Below, one piece after another: positions 11,149-22,000 of a DNA stretch of 64,000 nucleotides; position 1 is the stretch's first letter; every line of letters begins with the position of its first letter. A program made the position numbers and the translations under genes. Source of the stretch: Halichondria panicea (lineage: Eukaryota; Porifera; Demospongiae; Suberitida; Halichondriidae). The stretch is from positions 2,371,001-2,435,000 of the forward strand of contig NC_087392.1 of the NCBI RefSeq assembly GCF_963675165.1, written 5' to 3'. The notes under the pieces were generated by a model. The model was not told where the DNA came from. It made no database searches and was given only the letters and a program-made list of their open reading frames with translations.

Positions 11149-11630
11149 TACTTCAGGAGCGGCTGTACTCAATGGAAAGCTCTTTGTGGTTGGTGGTAGA
11201 GACAGCAATGCGTGCTTGAAGCCGGTAGAATGCTACGACCCTCACACTGATCGCTGGGCAAACGTCCCTGATATGAATGTTGCAAGAGGAGGTGTGGCTG
11301 TCGCTGTGCTCTTCAGAAAGCTGTATGCCATTGGTGGACACGAGATATCAGATCCACTCTCGTCCGTTGAAGTGTATGATCCTCTCACGAATGTGTGGTC
11401 GATGGTGGCTTCCATGCGATATAGAAGAGATGCTGTCGCTGCTGCTTCGTTTGGAGAGAAGGTGTATGCATGCAGTTGGAGGTTTTGATGGGTCAGACTA
11501 TCTCTGTTCTGTGGAGGCCTACGATCCTGAGTTGAATGAGTGGAGCCTGGCAGCAGAACTGAGATTGGGTCGTGCTGGCTTAGGGGTTGCAACCAGCTCG
11601 GACATTTGTGTCAGTGAACTTCCTAAATAG
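11149..11630 (+). pseudogene. Kelch-repeat protein fragment, frameshifted
   Basis: Three consecutive kelch blades are readable. Each has the pattern GG...Y...ECYDP or EVYDP or EAYDP, then W: ECYDPHTDRW, EVYDPLTNVW, EAYDPELNEW. Kelch propellers usually have five or six blades and often follow BTB/BACK domains in cullin-3 adaptors; no BTB or BACK part is present. Near 11466 the sequence GTATGCATGCAGTTGG contains an extra TGCA relative to the expected VYAVGGFDG, which shifts frame and brings a stop at 11486-11488; the third blade continues in another frame to a TAG at 11628-11630. An upstream splice acceptor at 11148 suggests the piece was cut out of an intron-containing gene. It lies between the two HSP70/dynein copies and probably arrived with the rearrangement. 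Confidence 0.8.
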
Positions 11631-11670
11631 TACAATCATTAGCACGGTAGTGCTAATAGTAGGGTTGGGT

Positions 11671-12419
11671 TAGTTGGGCGGAGTCCAACCAACGCTGCGC
11701 TCTGGGTTGGGTATCAGTACACGTAGCAGTTTTGTTCCACCGGTACTTGAGACAGAGTATGAATATTGTTTAATCTTTAAGTGGCTGACAACCGCATGGC
11801 TCAGGGGTGCGATATAAAGAAATCAATTAACTATTTGGATGGCTATTCTAGCTGACTGGATCTAGCTATAGTTGTTTTGGAATTCAAGAAAGACCTCAGA
11901 CTCTTAGAGAAAGTAGAAGAATACTTTAGCCTGTAATATAAGATTTAGTACAGGCAGAAATAAACTTTTTCATAATAGTTAGACATCTAGCACAAGGAGA
12001 GGTACAGCCAGCTATAAGACTACCCCAAGGCTTCTGAGAAGCTTTTCGAAGACCAAAGAAGGCATACATAACACAGGTTTTGTCCAAACTAATGATCTAA
12101 TCTTATTGGTAGCACAACAAAACTTAAAACAAAGACAAGTCCTTTTAATTAATTAATACATACTGTTCAAGCTTCATTCATAGATGCTAGGATAGACTAT
12201 GCTTCTTTTCTAGTAGCCCAGATATCCAGCAGGAGCTGTTTCTGCATTCTCCAGAGAAATACAGTGTCCCAGCTCGCCTTGTCAGCTAAATTGAGCTGTA
12301 AGGTTTCCCACTTGAACGCAGCAATCTGATTGGGCTGCAAATTTCTTGCAGTGGGAACAAAACTGCTACGTACTGATACCCAACCATGAGCGAAGCGTTG
12401 GTTGGACTCCGCCCAACTA
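11671..12419. mobile_element. Foldback element with ~67-base inverted arms
   Basis: Left arm 11671-11738 (TAGTTGGGCGGAGTCCAACC...) is the near reverse complement of the right arm 12353-12419, separated by about 615 bases. The arms share the phrase GTATCAGTAC..GTAGCAGTTTTGTTCC. The inner part has no convincing ORF. A foldback or long MITE is the simplest reading. Confidence 0.75.
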
Positions 12420-13082
12420 GGGTTGGGTCGAAAACAGCAAAAAGGCCCCCTCTGGATCTCACCCAAGACACAAGACACAGTTATTTTGAGTTTATATATC
12501 TGTTGCCTATATCATTTATGACATTTTTGTGAAATATGAACTGAATTGAACATTGTACAAAAAAGTTATAAGAACAGCAAAACTAAAAAAACAACAACTT
12601 TTTCTTCATCTTCCTCTCACGTTCTTCAGTCAGATAATCTAGAGAACTGTATGTCCACAGGACAAACTAATGGCACCGTACTGTTCTCTGTCGCCTTGGG
12701 TAGTGCAGTAACTAATCTATTTCCTTCGAAGTTAAATTTGCTAGGGTGGAAGCTACGCCCTCTTTAATGAGTGCAGAGGTGAGGTCGCCATTGTTTACCT
12801 ACTGAGCATGCTCAGACATAGCAGAAAGCAGGCCACACCCCTCTTTTCTTAGCAACCACTTGAGATCTATAGCAACAGTAGTGTTTTACACTGTCGATTC
12901 TTACCGCTCCAGTTAATGCTCCTTGAACTAGCCTCGATCCCAGGCCGCACTTCATCAGGGAGGAATCACTCTTAGACGGCCGCGCCGGTGAAGGAGGCTA
13001 GGCTAGCTCCTCGCATGCAAATTAAGTTGACACAAGCTCTTATCTGAGCAGCTTTTATTCTGCCTCTTATCATAAATTTAAG
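12420..13082. other. Intergenic stretch
   Basis: No gene found. It holds a short palindrome GAGCATGCTC near 12803 and GC-rich CCGCGCCGG at about 12980. Nothing else could be supported. Confidence 0.4.
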
Positions 13083-13181
13083 TTATCATAAAGTTCTTGG
13101 TCTTGCAGAGATGCATGCAATAATCATATGGCTTATGATTATTGCATGCATCTATATACAAGACCAAGAACTTTATGATAA
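13083..13181. repeat. Hairpin with ~45-base arms and a tiny loop (miRNA-like or mini-foldback)
   Basis: TTATCATAAAGTTCTTGGTC on the left is mirrored by GACCAAGAACTTTATGATAA on the right. An inner block GATGCATGCAATAATCATA is mirrored by TATGATTATTGCATGCATC. The loop is about 4-6 bases (around 13128-13133), with one asymmetric bulge (TTGCAGA against TATATACAA). The length is that of an animal pre-miRNA, but the perfection of the arms also suits a small foldback transposon. Confidence 0.6.
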
Positions 13182-13400
13182 TTATCTGCAACAGTGCAAA
13201 TAAAAATTCGATCAGCCTTACAGCTAGCTAGCTAGATCTAGCTGTAGCAGCTTTCTTTTTTATCATAGTACTATGGTAATGCCACCTACTGAAGATATTT
13301 GATCTAGGTAGCACCATAGAATCTATGTGTTGGTACCTTATAAGAAAAAAGTGTACAAACAAGTGTATTTGTGAAAAAAATAATGGTGAGAAGTAGACTA

Positions 13401-13623
13401 CCGTATAGCGCGAAATTTTCGAGGGGCTTAATTTTCACGGATATCGTGGGTTAGCAATCATACACGAAAATTTAAGTCCATGAAAATTGTTCTTTAATTA
13501 CCTGCTATAACGTGCAATGGTGTGGCTTCCGGTAAGCAGTCATTCCGCGAACATTGTGCAACGAAATGCTTTTAGAGGTCAATCCACGAAATATAAGTGC
13601 CTCGAAAATTTTGCGCTATAAGG
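13401..13623. mobile_element. MITE, TIR CCGTATAGCGCGAAATTTT, TA flanked
   Basis: Left end CCGTATAGCGCGAAATTTTC (flanked by TA at 13399-13400) pairs with right end GAAAATTTTGCGCTATAAGG (flanked by TA at 13624-13625). About 223 bases, noncoding. Internally it repeats ACGAAAATTTAAGTCC and CTGCTATAACG, related to the TIRs of the other TA-flanked elements in the window. Confidence 0.85.
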
Positions 13624-13780
13624 TATCTATGGTTGCATGTTGGATAAGCTGTTCAAACCAAAAAGGGAGTGCACAAGATGGGTAACCCTAAAAAAACCGC
13701 CCATTAACAAAACGTGATTAGTTACGTGGCCTCCCAGGAGGACCACTCTATGCATGCATGCAGGGAAAAAAGTTTGCAAA

Positions 13781-14351
13781 CAAGTGCAAAAAACATTTTT
13801 GAAAAAATGGGGAAGAGTAGGGTTGGAAGAGCATGTGCATTGAAGTAACAAAAAGTTCGACAACAAGATTGTGGGTTGGTATAGTCTTTGCATGCTCCAA
13901 CTAGTTGGGAGTGGGGCTCAATCTTTACGATCTTTAACAGTTGGGTCCAGCACTACTTCAAGTTTTGGTGGGCAGGGCTCATCTGTAGAGTCTCAAATTC
14001 AGGAGTGCGGCTATTCATGCACTCTTGTAATTATACACTATGTGTTTCGGTGCTGGTCCTCCCTGGTGGAAAGAAAAGTCTCATTCAAATGCATTATTAT
14101 TGTATCGAAACACAAGCAAATTGATGGTCAAATAGGGGATCGAGCGCCTCGCATAAAGAAAAAGGTGAACGAGAAGTAGTGCTGGACCCAACTGTTAAAG
14201 ATCGTAAAGATTGAGCCCCACTCCCAACTAGTTGGAGCATGCAAAGACTATACCAACCCACAATCTTGTTGTCGAACTTTTTGTTACTTCAATGCACATG
14301 CTCTTCCAACCCTACTCTTCCCCATTTTTTCAAAAATGGTTTTTGCACTTG
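13781..14351. repeat. Large near-perfect inverted repeat (177-base arms, 217-base spacer)
   Basis: Left arm 13781-13957 and right arm 14175-14351 are reverse complements with about one mismatch by eye (AAAAACATTTTT against AAAAATGGTTTTT). The spacer 13958-14174 is not symmetric and holds no clear gene. Such arms would form a long hairpin in RNA or a cruciform in DNA. The copies are so alike that the structure is young or actively homogenised. A degenerate piece resembling the arm end occurs at about 13341-13397, just left of the MITE. Confidence 0.9.
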
Positions 14352-14426
14352 TATATATAGTAGTGAATGACTCATTTTATTTTTATCCCAATCACTTTTA
14401 ATTGCATTCTGCATGTGCATTCTGTG

Positions 14427-14668
14427 CAGTACACACATTTTTATATTCTCTGTACTGTGTCTGGAGAGTTGATTATGCATGTATTGTCAGCACGCCCCTA
14501 TATTTGTTTCTTATACCGTAGAGCTTTCATCGTGGTATATACAGTGAAGTACACACACATTTTTATATTCTCTGTACAGTGTCTGGAGAGTTGATTATGC
14601 ATGTATTGTCAATGTATTGTCAACACGCCCCTATTTGTTTCTTATATATACCGTAGAGCTTTCATTGT
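14427..14668. repeat. Tandem repeat, two units of ~120 bases
   Basis: Unit 1 starts at CAGTACACACATTTTT (14427) and unit 2 at about 14548; both run through TCTGGAGAGTTGATTATGC, CACGCCCCTAT and CGTAGAGCTTTCAT. Unit 2 has a small internal duplication of AATGTATTGTC. The array ends about 70 bases before the left edge of duplication copy B. Confidence 0.8.
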
Positions 14669-14803
14669 GGTATATACAGTGCATGCACGATGTTATAGGT
14701 CATGCAGAAGGAATTCGAAAGATGTACATGTAACAACTAATAATTACAATCACAACAATAAAATAAATATCCTTAGGATGTTACAGTTTTAGACCGATTG
14801 AAT

Positions 14804-16777
14804 TTAATCCACTTCTTCAATTGTTGGTCCACCACTGCTGTTGTCACCACTGTCTGCAGGGCCACCTGGTCCACCGAATCCTCCTGGCATTCCACCGGGC
14901 ATGCCACCAGGCATACCACCTTCAGGCATACCACCAGCTTGGTACAACTTGGTGATGATGGGAGAACACACTTGCTCAAGCTCTTTTTGTTGGTGTTCGA
15001 ATTCTTCTTTTTCAGCAGTCTGGTTCCTGTCCAGCCATTCAATGACCTCTTTACACTTCTTTGTAATGGTCTCGCGTTCTTCTTCGGTTATCTTGTCCTT
15101 GATTTTTTCTTCATCCATTGTGCTCTTCATGGAGAATGCGTAACTTTCGAGCCCGTTCTTGGCACCAACACGATCACGTTGTTTGTCATCCTCAGCCTTG
15201 TAATCTTCAGCTTCTTTAACCATGCGTTCAATATCTTCAGCAGAAAGCCTCCCTTTGTCATTTGTAATGGTGATTTTGTTTTCACGGCCAGTGCTTTTGT
15301 CAACAGCAGACACGTTGAGAATACCGTTTCGGTCAATATCGAAAGTCACTTCAATTTGAGGCACTCCACGAGGTGCAGGTGGAATGTTAGTCAGTTCAAA
15401 TTTCCCCAACAGATTGTTGTTGTTTGTCATAGCTCTTTCACCTTCAAACACCTGGATAAGCACACCTGGCTGGTTGTCAGAGTAGGTAGTAAAAGTTTTC
15501 GACTCCTTCTTTGGAATGGTTGAGTTACGCTTGATTAGAGATGTCATCACACCGCCAGCAGTTTCGATACCAAGAGACAGAGGTGTAATGTCGAGCAGCA
15601 GCAAGTCTTGAACCTCCTCGCTTTTGTCACCATTAAGAATTGCAGCTTGCACTGCAGCACCGTAGGCTACAGCTTCGTCGGGATTGATGGACTTGTTGAG
15701 CTCTTTGCCATTGAAGAAGTCTTGGAGAAGTTTCTGAATCCTGGGAATACGAGTGGATCCACCAACCAAAACAACCTCATGAATATCGCCTTTGGCCATC
15801 TTTGAATCACAGAGTGCTTTCTCAACTGGCTCTAATGTGCTCCTGAACAAGTCAGCACAGAGTTCTTCGAATCTGGCACGAGTGATCTTGGTGTAGAAAT
15901 CGACGCCCTCGAAAAGCGAATCAATCTCAATACTGGCTTCAGCAATTGAAGACAGGGTTCTCTTTGCTCTCTCACACGCGGTTCTTAGACGACGTATAGA
16001 TCTCTTGTTGCCGGAAAGGTCCTTTTTGAATTTTCTCTTGAATTCTTTCACAAAGTGGTCTACCAAGCGATTGTCAAAATCTTCGCCTCCAAGATGAGTG
16101 TCACCAGCAGTTGACTTAACTTCAAAAATTCCGTCTTCAATGGTGAGAACAGAGACATCAAAAGTTCCTCCGCCAAGATCAAAGATCAAAACATTTCGTT
16201 CCACTCCAACTTTCTTGTCCAGCCCGTATGCAATAGCAGCTGCTGTAGGCTCGTTAATGATTCGAAGCACGTTGAGCCCAGAAATGACACCAGCATCTTT
16301 AGTAGCCTGTCGTTGAGAGTCGTTGAAATAGGCTGGGACAGTAACAACAGCGTCAGTCACGGTCTTCCCAAGGTAAGCTTCAGCTGTCTCCTTCATCTTG
16401 GTGAGAACCATGGCAGAGATTTCTTCAGCAAAAAAGTCCTTTGTTTCCCCTTTGTATTCAACCTCGATCTTGGGACGTGAATCTTTGTCGATAATTTCAA
16501 ACGGCCAATGTTTCTTGTCAGAAACTATGGTTGGGTCGTTGCTTTTTCTTCCAATCAAGCGTTTTGCATCAAACACTGTGTTGGTTGGATTTATGGCCAC
16601 CTGGTTCTTGGCAGCATCTCCGATGAGACGTTCACTGTCGGTGAAGGCAACATAACTCGGGGTGGTACGATTTCCCTGGTCGTTGGCGATAATCTCGACT
16701 TTGCCGTGCTGAAAAACACCGACACAGGAGTAGGTAGTTCCTAGATCGATACCGATTGCTGGTCCTTTGGCAGACAT
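14804..16777 (-). CDS. HSP70: Heat shock protein 70, cytosolic (copy B)
   Basis: 657 aa, intronless coding region, start at MSAKGPAIG (ATG 16775-16777), end in EEVD. It differs from copy A at five residues: M to I in the NQVA-NPTNT loop, L to I in SxRRLRTAC, R to C in EKALxDSKM, A to V in NVSAxDKST, and K to R in EWLDxNQ. All catalytic and substrate-domain signatures are kept, so it should be a working chaperone. The extra cysteine lies in the nucleotide-binding domain. A 5' UTR intron (16793-16897) has a canonical GTAAGT donor. It lies head-to-head with the intact dynein gene, but a retrotransposon now separates the two promoters. Confidence 0.97.
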   Translation of the reverse strand: MSAKGPAIGIDLGTTYSCVGVFQHGKVEIIANDQGNRTTPSYVAFTDSERLIGDAAKNQVAINPTNTVFDAKRLIGRKSNDPTIVSDKKHWPFEIIDKDSRPKIEVEYKGETKDFFAEEISAMVLTKMKETAEAYLGKTVTDAVVTVPAYFNDSQRQATKDAGVISGLNVLRIINEPTAAAIAYGLDKKVGVERNVLIFDLGGGTFDVSVLTIEDGIFEVKSTAGDTHLGGEDFDNRLVDHFVKEFKRKFKKDLSGNKRSIRRLRTACERAKRTLSSIAEASIEIDSLFEGVDFYTKITRARFEELCADLFRSTLEPVEKALCDSKMAKGDIHEVVLVGGSTRIPRIQKLLQDFFNGKELNKSINPDEAVAYGAAVQAAILNGDKSEEVQDLLLLDITPLSLGIETAGGVMTSLIKRNSTIPKKESKTFTTYSDNQPGVLIQVFEGERAMTNNNNLLGKFELTNIPPAPRGVPQIEVTFDIDRNGILNVSAVDKSTGRENKITITNDKGRLSAEDIERMVKEAEDYKAEDDKQRDRVGAKNGLESYAFSMKSTMDEEKIKDKITEEERETITKKCKEVIEWLDRNQTAEKEEFEHQQKELEQVCSPIITKLYQAGGMPEGGMPGGMPGGMPGGFGGPGGPADSGDNSSGGPTIEEVD

Positions 16778-16966
16778 TGCTGTTTGATTGACCTGCATGG
16801 AAAAAATTGAACACAATATCAAACAGGTTTATACACAGCATTCCAGTATAATTATAAAATAATGTCGATTTAGACTGGAAGCTTACTAAAGACTTACCTT
16901 CAAATATAGTAGTTCACTTCAAACTTCTGATTTTTCTTCTATGAAATGCATTCACTTTGGGTCACA

Positions 16967-17133
16967 TATTTATAGACAGACAGCAATCCAACAGAGCCTT
17001 CTAGAACCCGTAGAACCCTCAACGTAGTTCTGGAAGCCCGTACACTTCACACCAACGCAAAATGGGTCACCTTTTGTAATTAGGGAAATTCTGGCGCACA
17101 TTCCACATGTGAACTCATGCTTCTAGAAATTTC
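16967..17133 (-). promoter_or_regulatory. HSP70 copy B promoter: TATA box, degraded proximal HSE, new distal HSE
   Basis: TATAAATA on the minus strand at 16967-16974. The proximal array matches copy A but its first unit reads AGAGCC instead of AGAACC, leaving CTTCTAGAACC (about 16998-17008), one more GAA unit, and TTCTGGAA at 17028-17035. A further perfect three-unit element TTCTAGAAATTTC lies at 17121-17133, where copy A has unrelated bases. Confidence 0.8.
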
Positions 17134-17511
17134 TAGTTCTGTGGGATGATTTCTGGCACAATCCACACCTGAAGTCATAACCTTTCTAATGGAGTGTGTG
17201 TAGACACTTGTGTAGATGATCTAGATCTAGATCTACCTGTTAATATTTTGGGAATCCCAGTTGTAGAATATGAGGATGTCCTTATTTCAGGATTCTACGT
17301 GCATCTATTGAGTGTTTGGCATTTCAGCTGAACACTGGGACTGGGTGCACACCTGGTCATAATTGAGCATCACTACCAGGTTCCTATAGTATAGGTATAG
17401 GCTAACCTGTACCCAGCATTGACCTTGAGTTAGCTACAGAGGGTTACCCTAATCTCTGACCCTAGGGGTTAGGGCCTAACCCCTTAAGGCCCTGGACCGA
17501 TGTACATGTAC

Positions 17512-18825
17512 ATGTATAATAATAATAATAATAATAATCGATGCTTTACAGTATGACTTTACATTTACACAAGGTGAATAGATTGTGGTGGTGCGTCAGA
17601 AATTAAACATACTGACAGGAAGTTCCTAGAAGGAACACCTGACTAGATCTACATACATAATTATACAGTTATACAGAGGAACAGGGACAGACTAGGTGAT
17701 AAGTGCAAATTATTGATTGGTCAAAGCGTTTCGAGTGAGAGAGATCTATAAAAGGGAGGGCAGGGCGTTCCAGAGTTTGACCAATCTTTTGAAGTAAAAG
17801 TGTCTTGTTGTGTTAGAGCGATGATGACCTTTATGAACTAGCTTGTGATTAGACGATAGTCTTGTGCTGCTGGTAGAGAATGATATGAACTCAGTAATGT
17901 CGAAGTTTTCTACTGGTTTTTGGAGACACCTGACGGCGAATATGACATCTTGCAACTCTAGCCAGTTCATTAGTGGCAAAAGGTCCAGTTTAATGAGGCG
18001 ACTTTTGTAGTCTAGACTATCAGATATACATGTAAGGTTCAGAATAAACTTTAAAGATCTTCTCTGGATTTGTTCCACTTTGTGATGGCCTTGTGTGTCT
18101 GTGGTCTCCACAGTTGCGAACAAAATGTTAAATTAGATCTAACAAGCGTAGTATAAAGTGTTCTTTTCGTGTGGAGATCATGAGAGCATTGAGTGTTTCT
18201 TACAAACAGCTGTAGGCCTTCGAACATAGGTTGTTGATATGTTTGTCCCAGGAGAGACTATTCTGGATGGTCACTCCCAGGTCTTTGTGAGAGTCTCTTG
18301 TTAAAGCTTTGAGTCCAAATTGTATAGCGAGTCATGAATGGTTTTACCAAAGTGGAGGTAGACACATTTGTCTAAATTGAGTGATAAGTTCCAGTCCTTG
18401 CACCATGTGACAAGATGGTCTAGATCAGATTGCAGGTCAGCTTGGTCTTCTGCATTGGCTATTCACTTCACTAGTTTAGTGTCATCTGCATAGATATATA
18501 TGGATGAATTAACGATTGGAGTGGTGATATCATTGACATAATTATACTAAAAACAACAGAGGACCGAGAATGCTGCCTTGAGGTACGCCTAATAGTACAG
18601 ATAGTGATGAAGAGTTTGTTCCCTCTAAACAGACATAGTGGCTTCGGTTGCTCAAATAACATTCAAACCATTTCCATACATTACCTGTAATGCCTAACCT
18701 CCATAGTTTGAATAACAGTTGTTTATAGGACACTTTATCAAACGCTTTTGCAAAGTCCAAGTATACAACGTCGCAGGATTCTCCAGCATTTAGAGCTTCC
18801 ACAATCTCGCTGTATGATGTTAGCA
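17512..18825 (-). mobile_element. 5'-truncated non-LTR retrotransposon (reverse transcriptase remnant)
   Basis: On the minus strand the reverse-transcriptase motifs appear in order: YLDFAKAFDKV (motif A), GVPQGSILGPLLF (motif B) and YADDTKL (motif C, after a frameshift). WCKDWNLSLNLDKC and an IQRRSLKFI...LDLLPL tail, as in CR1/Jockey-type elements, follow. Several stops and frameshifts break it, so it is dead. Its low-coordinate end is an ATT/AAT microsatellite (17517-17537), expected for the 3' tail. A 13-base duplication GATGTACATGTAC flanks it (17499-17511 and 18826-18838), while copy A keeps a single site near 4262. It is therefore a target-primed insertion that came after the segmental duplication, or was lost or never present in A. 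Confidence 0.9.
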
Positions 18826-18960
18826 GATGTACATGTACGACAAACAGTTCCCTTTCCTCTGGCCTAGCGCCTGGAGCGCGCACAGAACCTAGTCTCGAGG
18901 CCAGACTCCTCCTGGCACATGTCAGATCACATGCAAGGTCTGGGGCTACAATTGTGAGAC

Positions 18961-19075
18961 TACAAGTCCCCGCCCTCATCCACAGCTCCGCCCCATTGGT
19001 TCAGATAATAGAAAGGCGGGGCTGTTTTTTCCAGCTCTCTGGAGCTATGAAAGTTGTCATGGCGATCCCTTTACT
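18961..19075 (+). promoter_or_regulatory. Likely core promoter of the intact dynein gene
   Basis: CCCGCCC and CCGCCCC words plus an inverted CCAAT box (ATTGG, 18995-18999) lie 75-110 bases before the ATG at 19076, with no TATA box. The same block in copy A has CTTGG instead of ATTGG. Confidence 0.45.
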
Positions 19076-22000
19076 ATGACAAGAAGCATGCTTTCTTTGA
19101 AGGATGACATGTCACTCGAAACCAGCTTACCCCATGAAGATGGAGATCCAGAGATTCCTAGTTTGAAGTCCAAGTTACAGCTCAAGCAGCTTGGAGCTCT
19201 CTTTGTGACTGCACTGACCCAGCAAGAAGATGGAGCCGAAGATGGAGCCAGGTACGTACGTACGCACAAATCGAACAAGAAAAACTATAATTCCAGTTTG
19301 GCGCTTAGCAATAGAACGTAGAGTACTAGTAGCTGTTTCCATGAGGCTATCATAGATCAGTTGTACATGAGCCTCAATTAATAGCCGCGTTACTTAATTA
19401 AGCCTCTCAGTAAAAAATAATTCCAGAATTTTCTTGGCGCTCAATTGGAGTAAAATAAAATTATTTGCGCTTCTATTTGAGTGGCGCTGTAATTAAAAGA
19501 AATACGGTAATCCTCGACCTAAGCCTCATACTCACAACAAATATTTTAACCTAGCCAATTATTGGTTTGTAACAATGTACGTGGTGAAGTTGTGTTTGAT
19601 TATTAAACGCCTGTCTCTCCCTCCTTCTCCCTCTCTCTCCTCCCTCTCCCTCTGTAAATGTTTGTAACGAGTGTGACCAATGCATTTCGCTACAGTCGTC
19701 TATTATATTTTACTGCAGTGTGTCTGCCTGGGAGTACTTGCTGACCTATTTGGAGAGCACACTATCAAGAAGTCAAGTGAACCAACTTTCAGAACTCCCC
19801 GAGACTCAGCATTACATTCACAGAGCACTAAAGCATGTTCAAAAACACTCGGAAAATCTTGGACAACTTGAAATCATCAATCGCTTATCTAAACTTTTTC
19901 CTGTAATTGTTGAACGTTTGAAAGAGACAATTTTTTTAGTTTCCTCTGACGTAACCACACAGACAATTAAGCGTAAGCGAGCTGCTACCACCAATTCTTT
20001 TAACTCGTCTTCACCACTACATTCCTATTGTCCATTAAAGCTCCCTGCTACATTTAGAGGACCATCCGTACAACTGAATGAGCTTCTACCAGCAGCTAAC
20101 AAAGTATCAGTTGAGTTCTATGATGTGGAAAAGAACTTTGCTCACACATTTCCCACAGTCCCGCTAACACAACATAGTGCTAGGGTAACTCAAAGATCTC
20201 ATCGCAAAACCAAATCAACCCCTGGTATTATGATTGTTGAGCCAAGAGCTATGCTTGTTCCAATGCTCGCTTCAGAAATACAAGATGAACATTTTTCACG
20301 TTCTGATGCTCGCACCCTGTTTCCAAAGAAACAAATAAGATCTCCGAGGAAGAATATTGAAAAAGGAGCCAGTCAAGTATCTGAGATGAGGAGCGTGTAT
20401 GATGTTATCGAAGCATTTTCTACTGGGAAACTCAAGTCCGAATCTGAGTCCATCTACTTTAACTATACTAACTCTGATAAATGGAATCCATATGACCTGA
20501 CTATTGTACCTAAAAGGAAAGTACAGTCAGAACATTTTGTAGTATCCAAGTTTGGAATCCTTCAAGTACACCCTGATGGAACATCAGACTTGCAAAGTTT
20601 TGCAGGCTGGTTGAGAGAAGCCAGTTTTTACAAAATGCTGAGGAGAAGTCCATTTTTGAAAACCTATTTGGTTCGACGTGCCTTCAAGCAGTGGTATGGC
20701 AATGTACGGTTTGCTCAATTTGCCCGATTCCATAGACAGGTAGCAAGACTTTCGATTCGATTTCTACCTGATTTTGCTAGTGCTCTGCTCAAAATCCAAT
20801 CTCTCAGTGAAGAATTGCTGACTGTGCCTTTTCACCAACTTGTGCCTCTATCGAACTATGATCAAGAAACACTGGAGCAAGCTATACAGGGCTCACTGTC
20901 AAAGGCTCAACGACTACTACACAAATATTTCAAATATTGCAGACGTTTTATCATGGAAGTTATAAAGACAACTATTAGTCAGGTCATTATTTTTGAGACA
21001 GATAGACGGCATAAGCCATTCGTATCCGATCTTCCACTGAGTGTACAAAAAGATAAATTTTCACAGTTGGAAAAAGATTTAAAAGCAGCCAAGTATCAAG
21101 CGAGCAATCTTGCTAACTTCGTTTGTCTTGCAGAATATATTTTGTCCACTTGCATACTCACACTGTCCAAGCATGGAGCTCAATCTTGGATAGATACTGT
21201 TCTTACTAAAGAAGAAGACAGAGTCAATTTCACACCAGAATTTAGCAGCATTGTATCCAGTGAGACAAGACTGAGCCATACTTTTTGCAGCGCAGTGGAT
21301 ACTGAGTCCAAGCAGCTTCCTTCTGGTAGATCAAGCCCCAATGCAGATGCTTTCCTGTTGACCTCGTTTGAACTCAATGAAACAGGTAGGTGTAAAACAT
21401 AATTATTTTATTTTGTGTACATCATCTCTTTTCATCCCTTCCCCCCCCCCCCTCCATCTAGGAGAGCTGTGTGTTCATCCTTTGCCTTCAGACTTGAAGG
21501 GTCTCATAGCTGGCCAACTGCAAAGGATCTGCTCAATCCTCTCGTCAGTTGTAGCCCCTCTCACCAAGTCAACTGCAGCACAAAAATCTATAAGCAGGGA
21601 CGAGCATCAGCCCACCAACGATTCAAACCCTCAGGTGAGCATTGTACGTGCACATACAAGTAATCATTTTTGTTTTCGCTGTAGTACTCGATCCCCCAAG
21701 CAGCCCCTCCGTCAATGGCCCCCTCTAGACAGCCCAGGTCCCTCTTGACAGTCTTAAAGGGTATCAGTGGAGACAACAGGGCTGATGGCATGATGACCAG
21801 TGAGAGAGCGCGCAGTGAGCTCAGTGAGGTCACCACCAGGCTGCTCAGTGGTGCAGGGGAGAGAGCAGATGTGTTAGTTACACAGGGTTCACCACTGGAG
21901 ACCGACAAATTTGTGGACAAAATTAAGACAGAGTAAGTATAATGATCATGATTCGATTAATGAAAGTATCTTAGTGGTTTGCCTTCGATGTTCCATTCTC

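Noticed and set aside
13781-14351. CRISPR-like or prokaryotic repeat structure
   Set aside because: Only two arms in inverted orientation, no spacer array, and the context is clearly animal.
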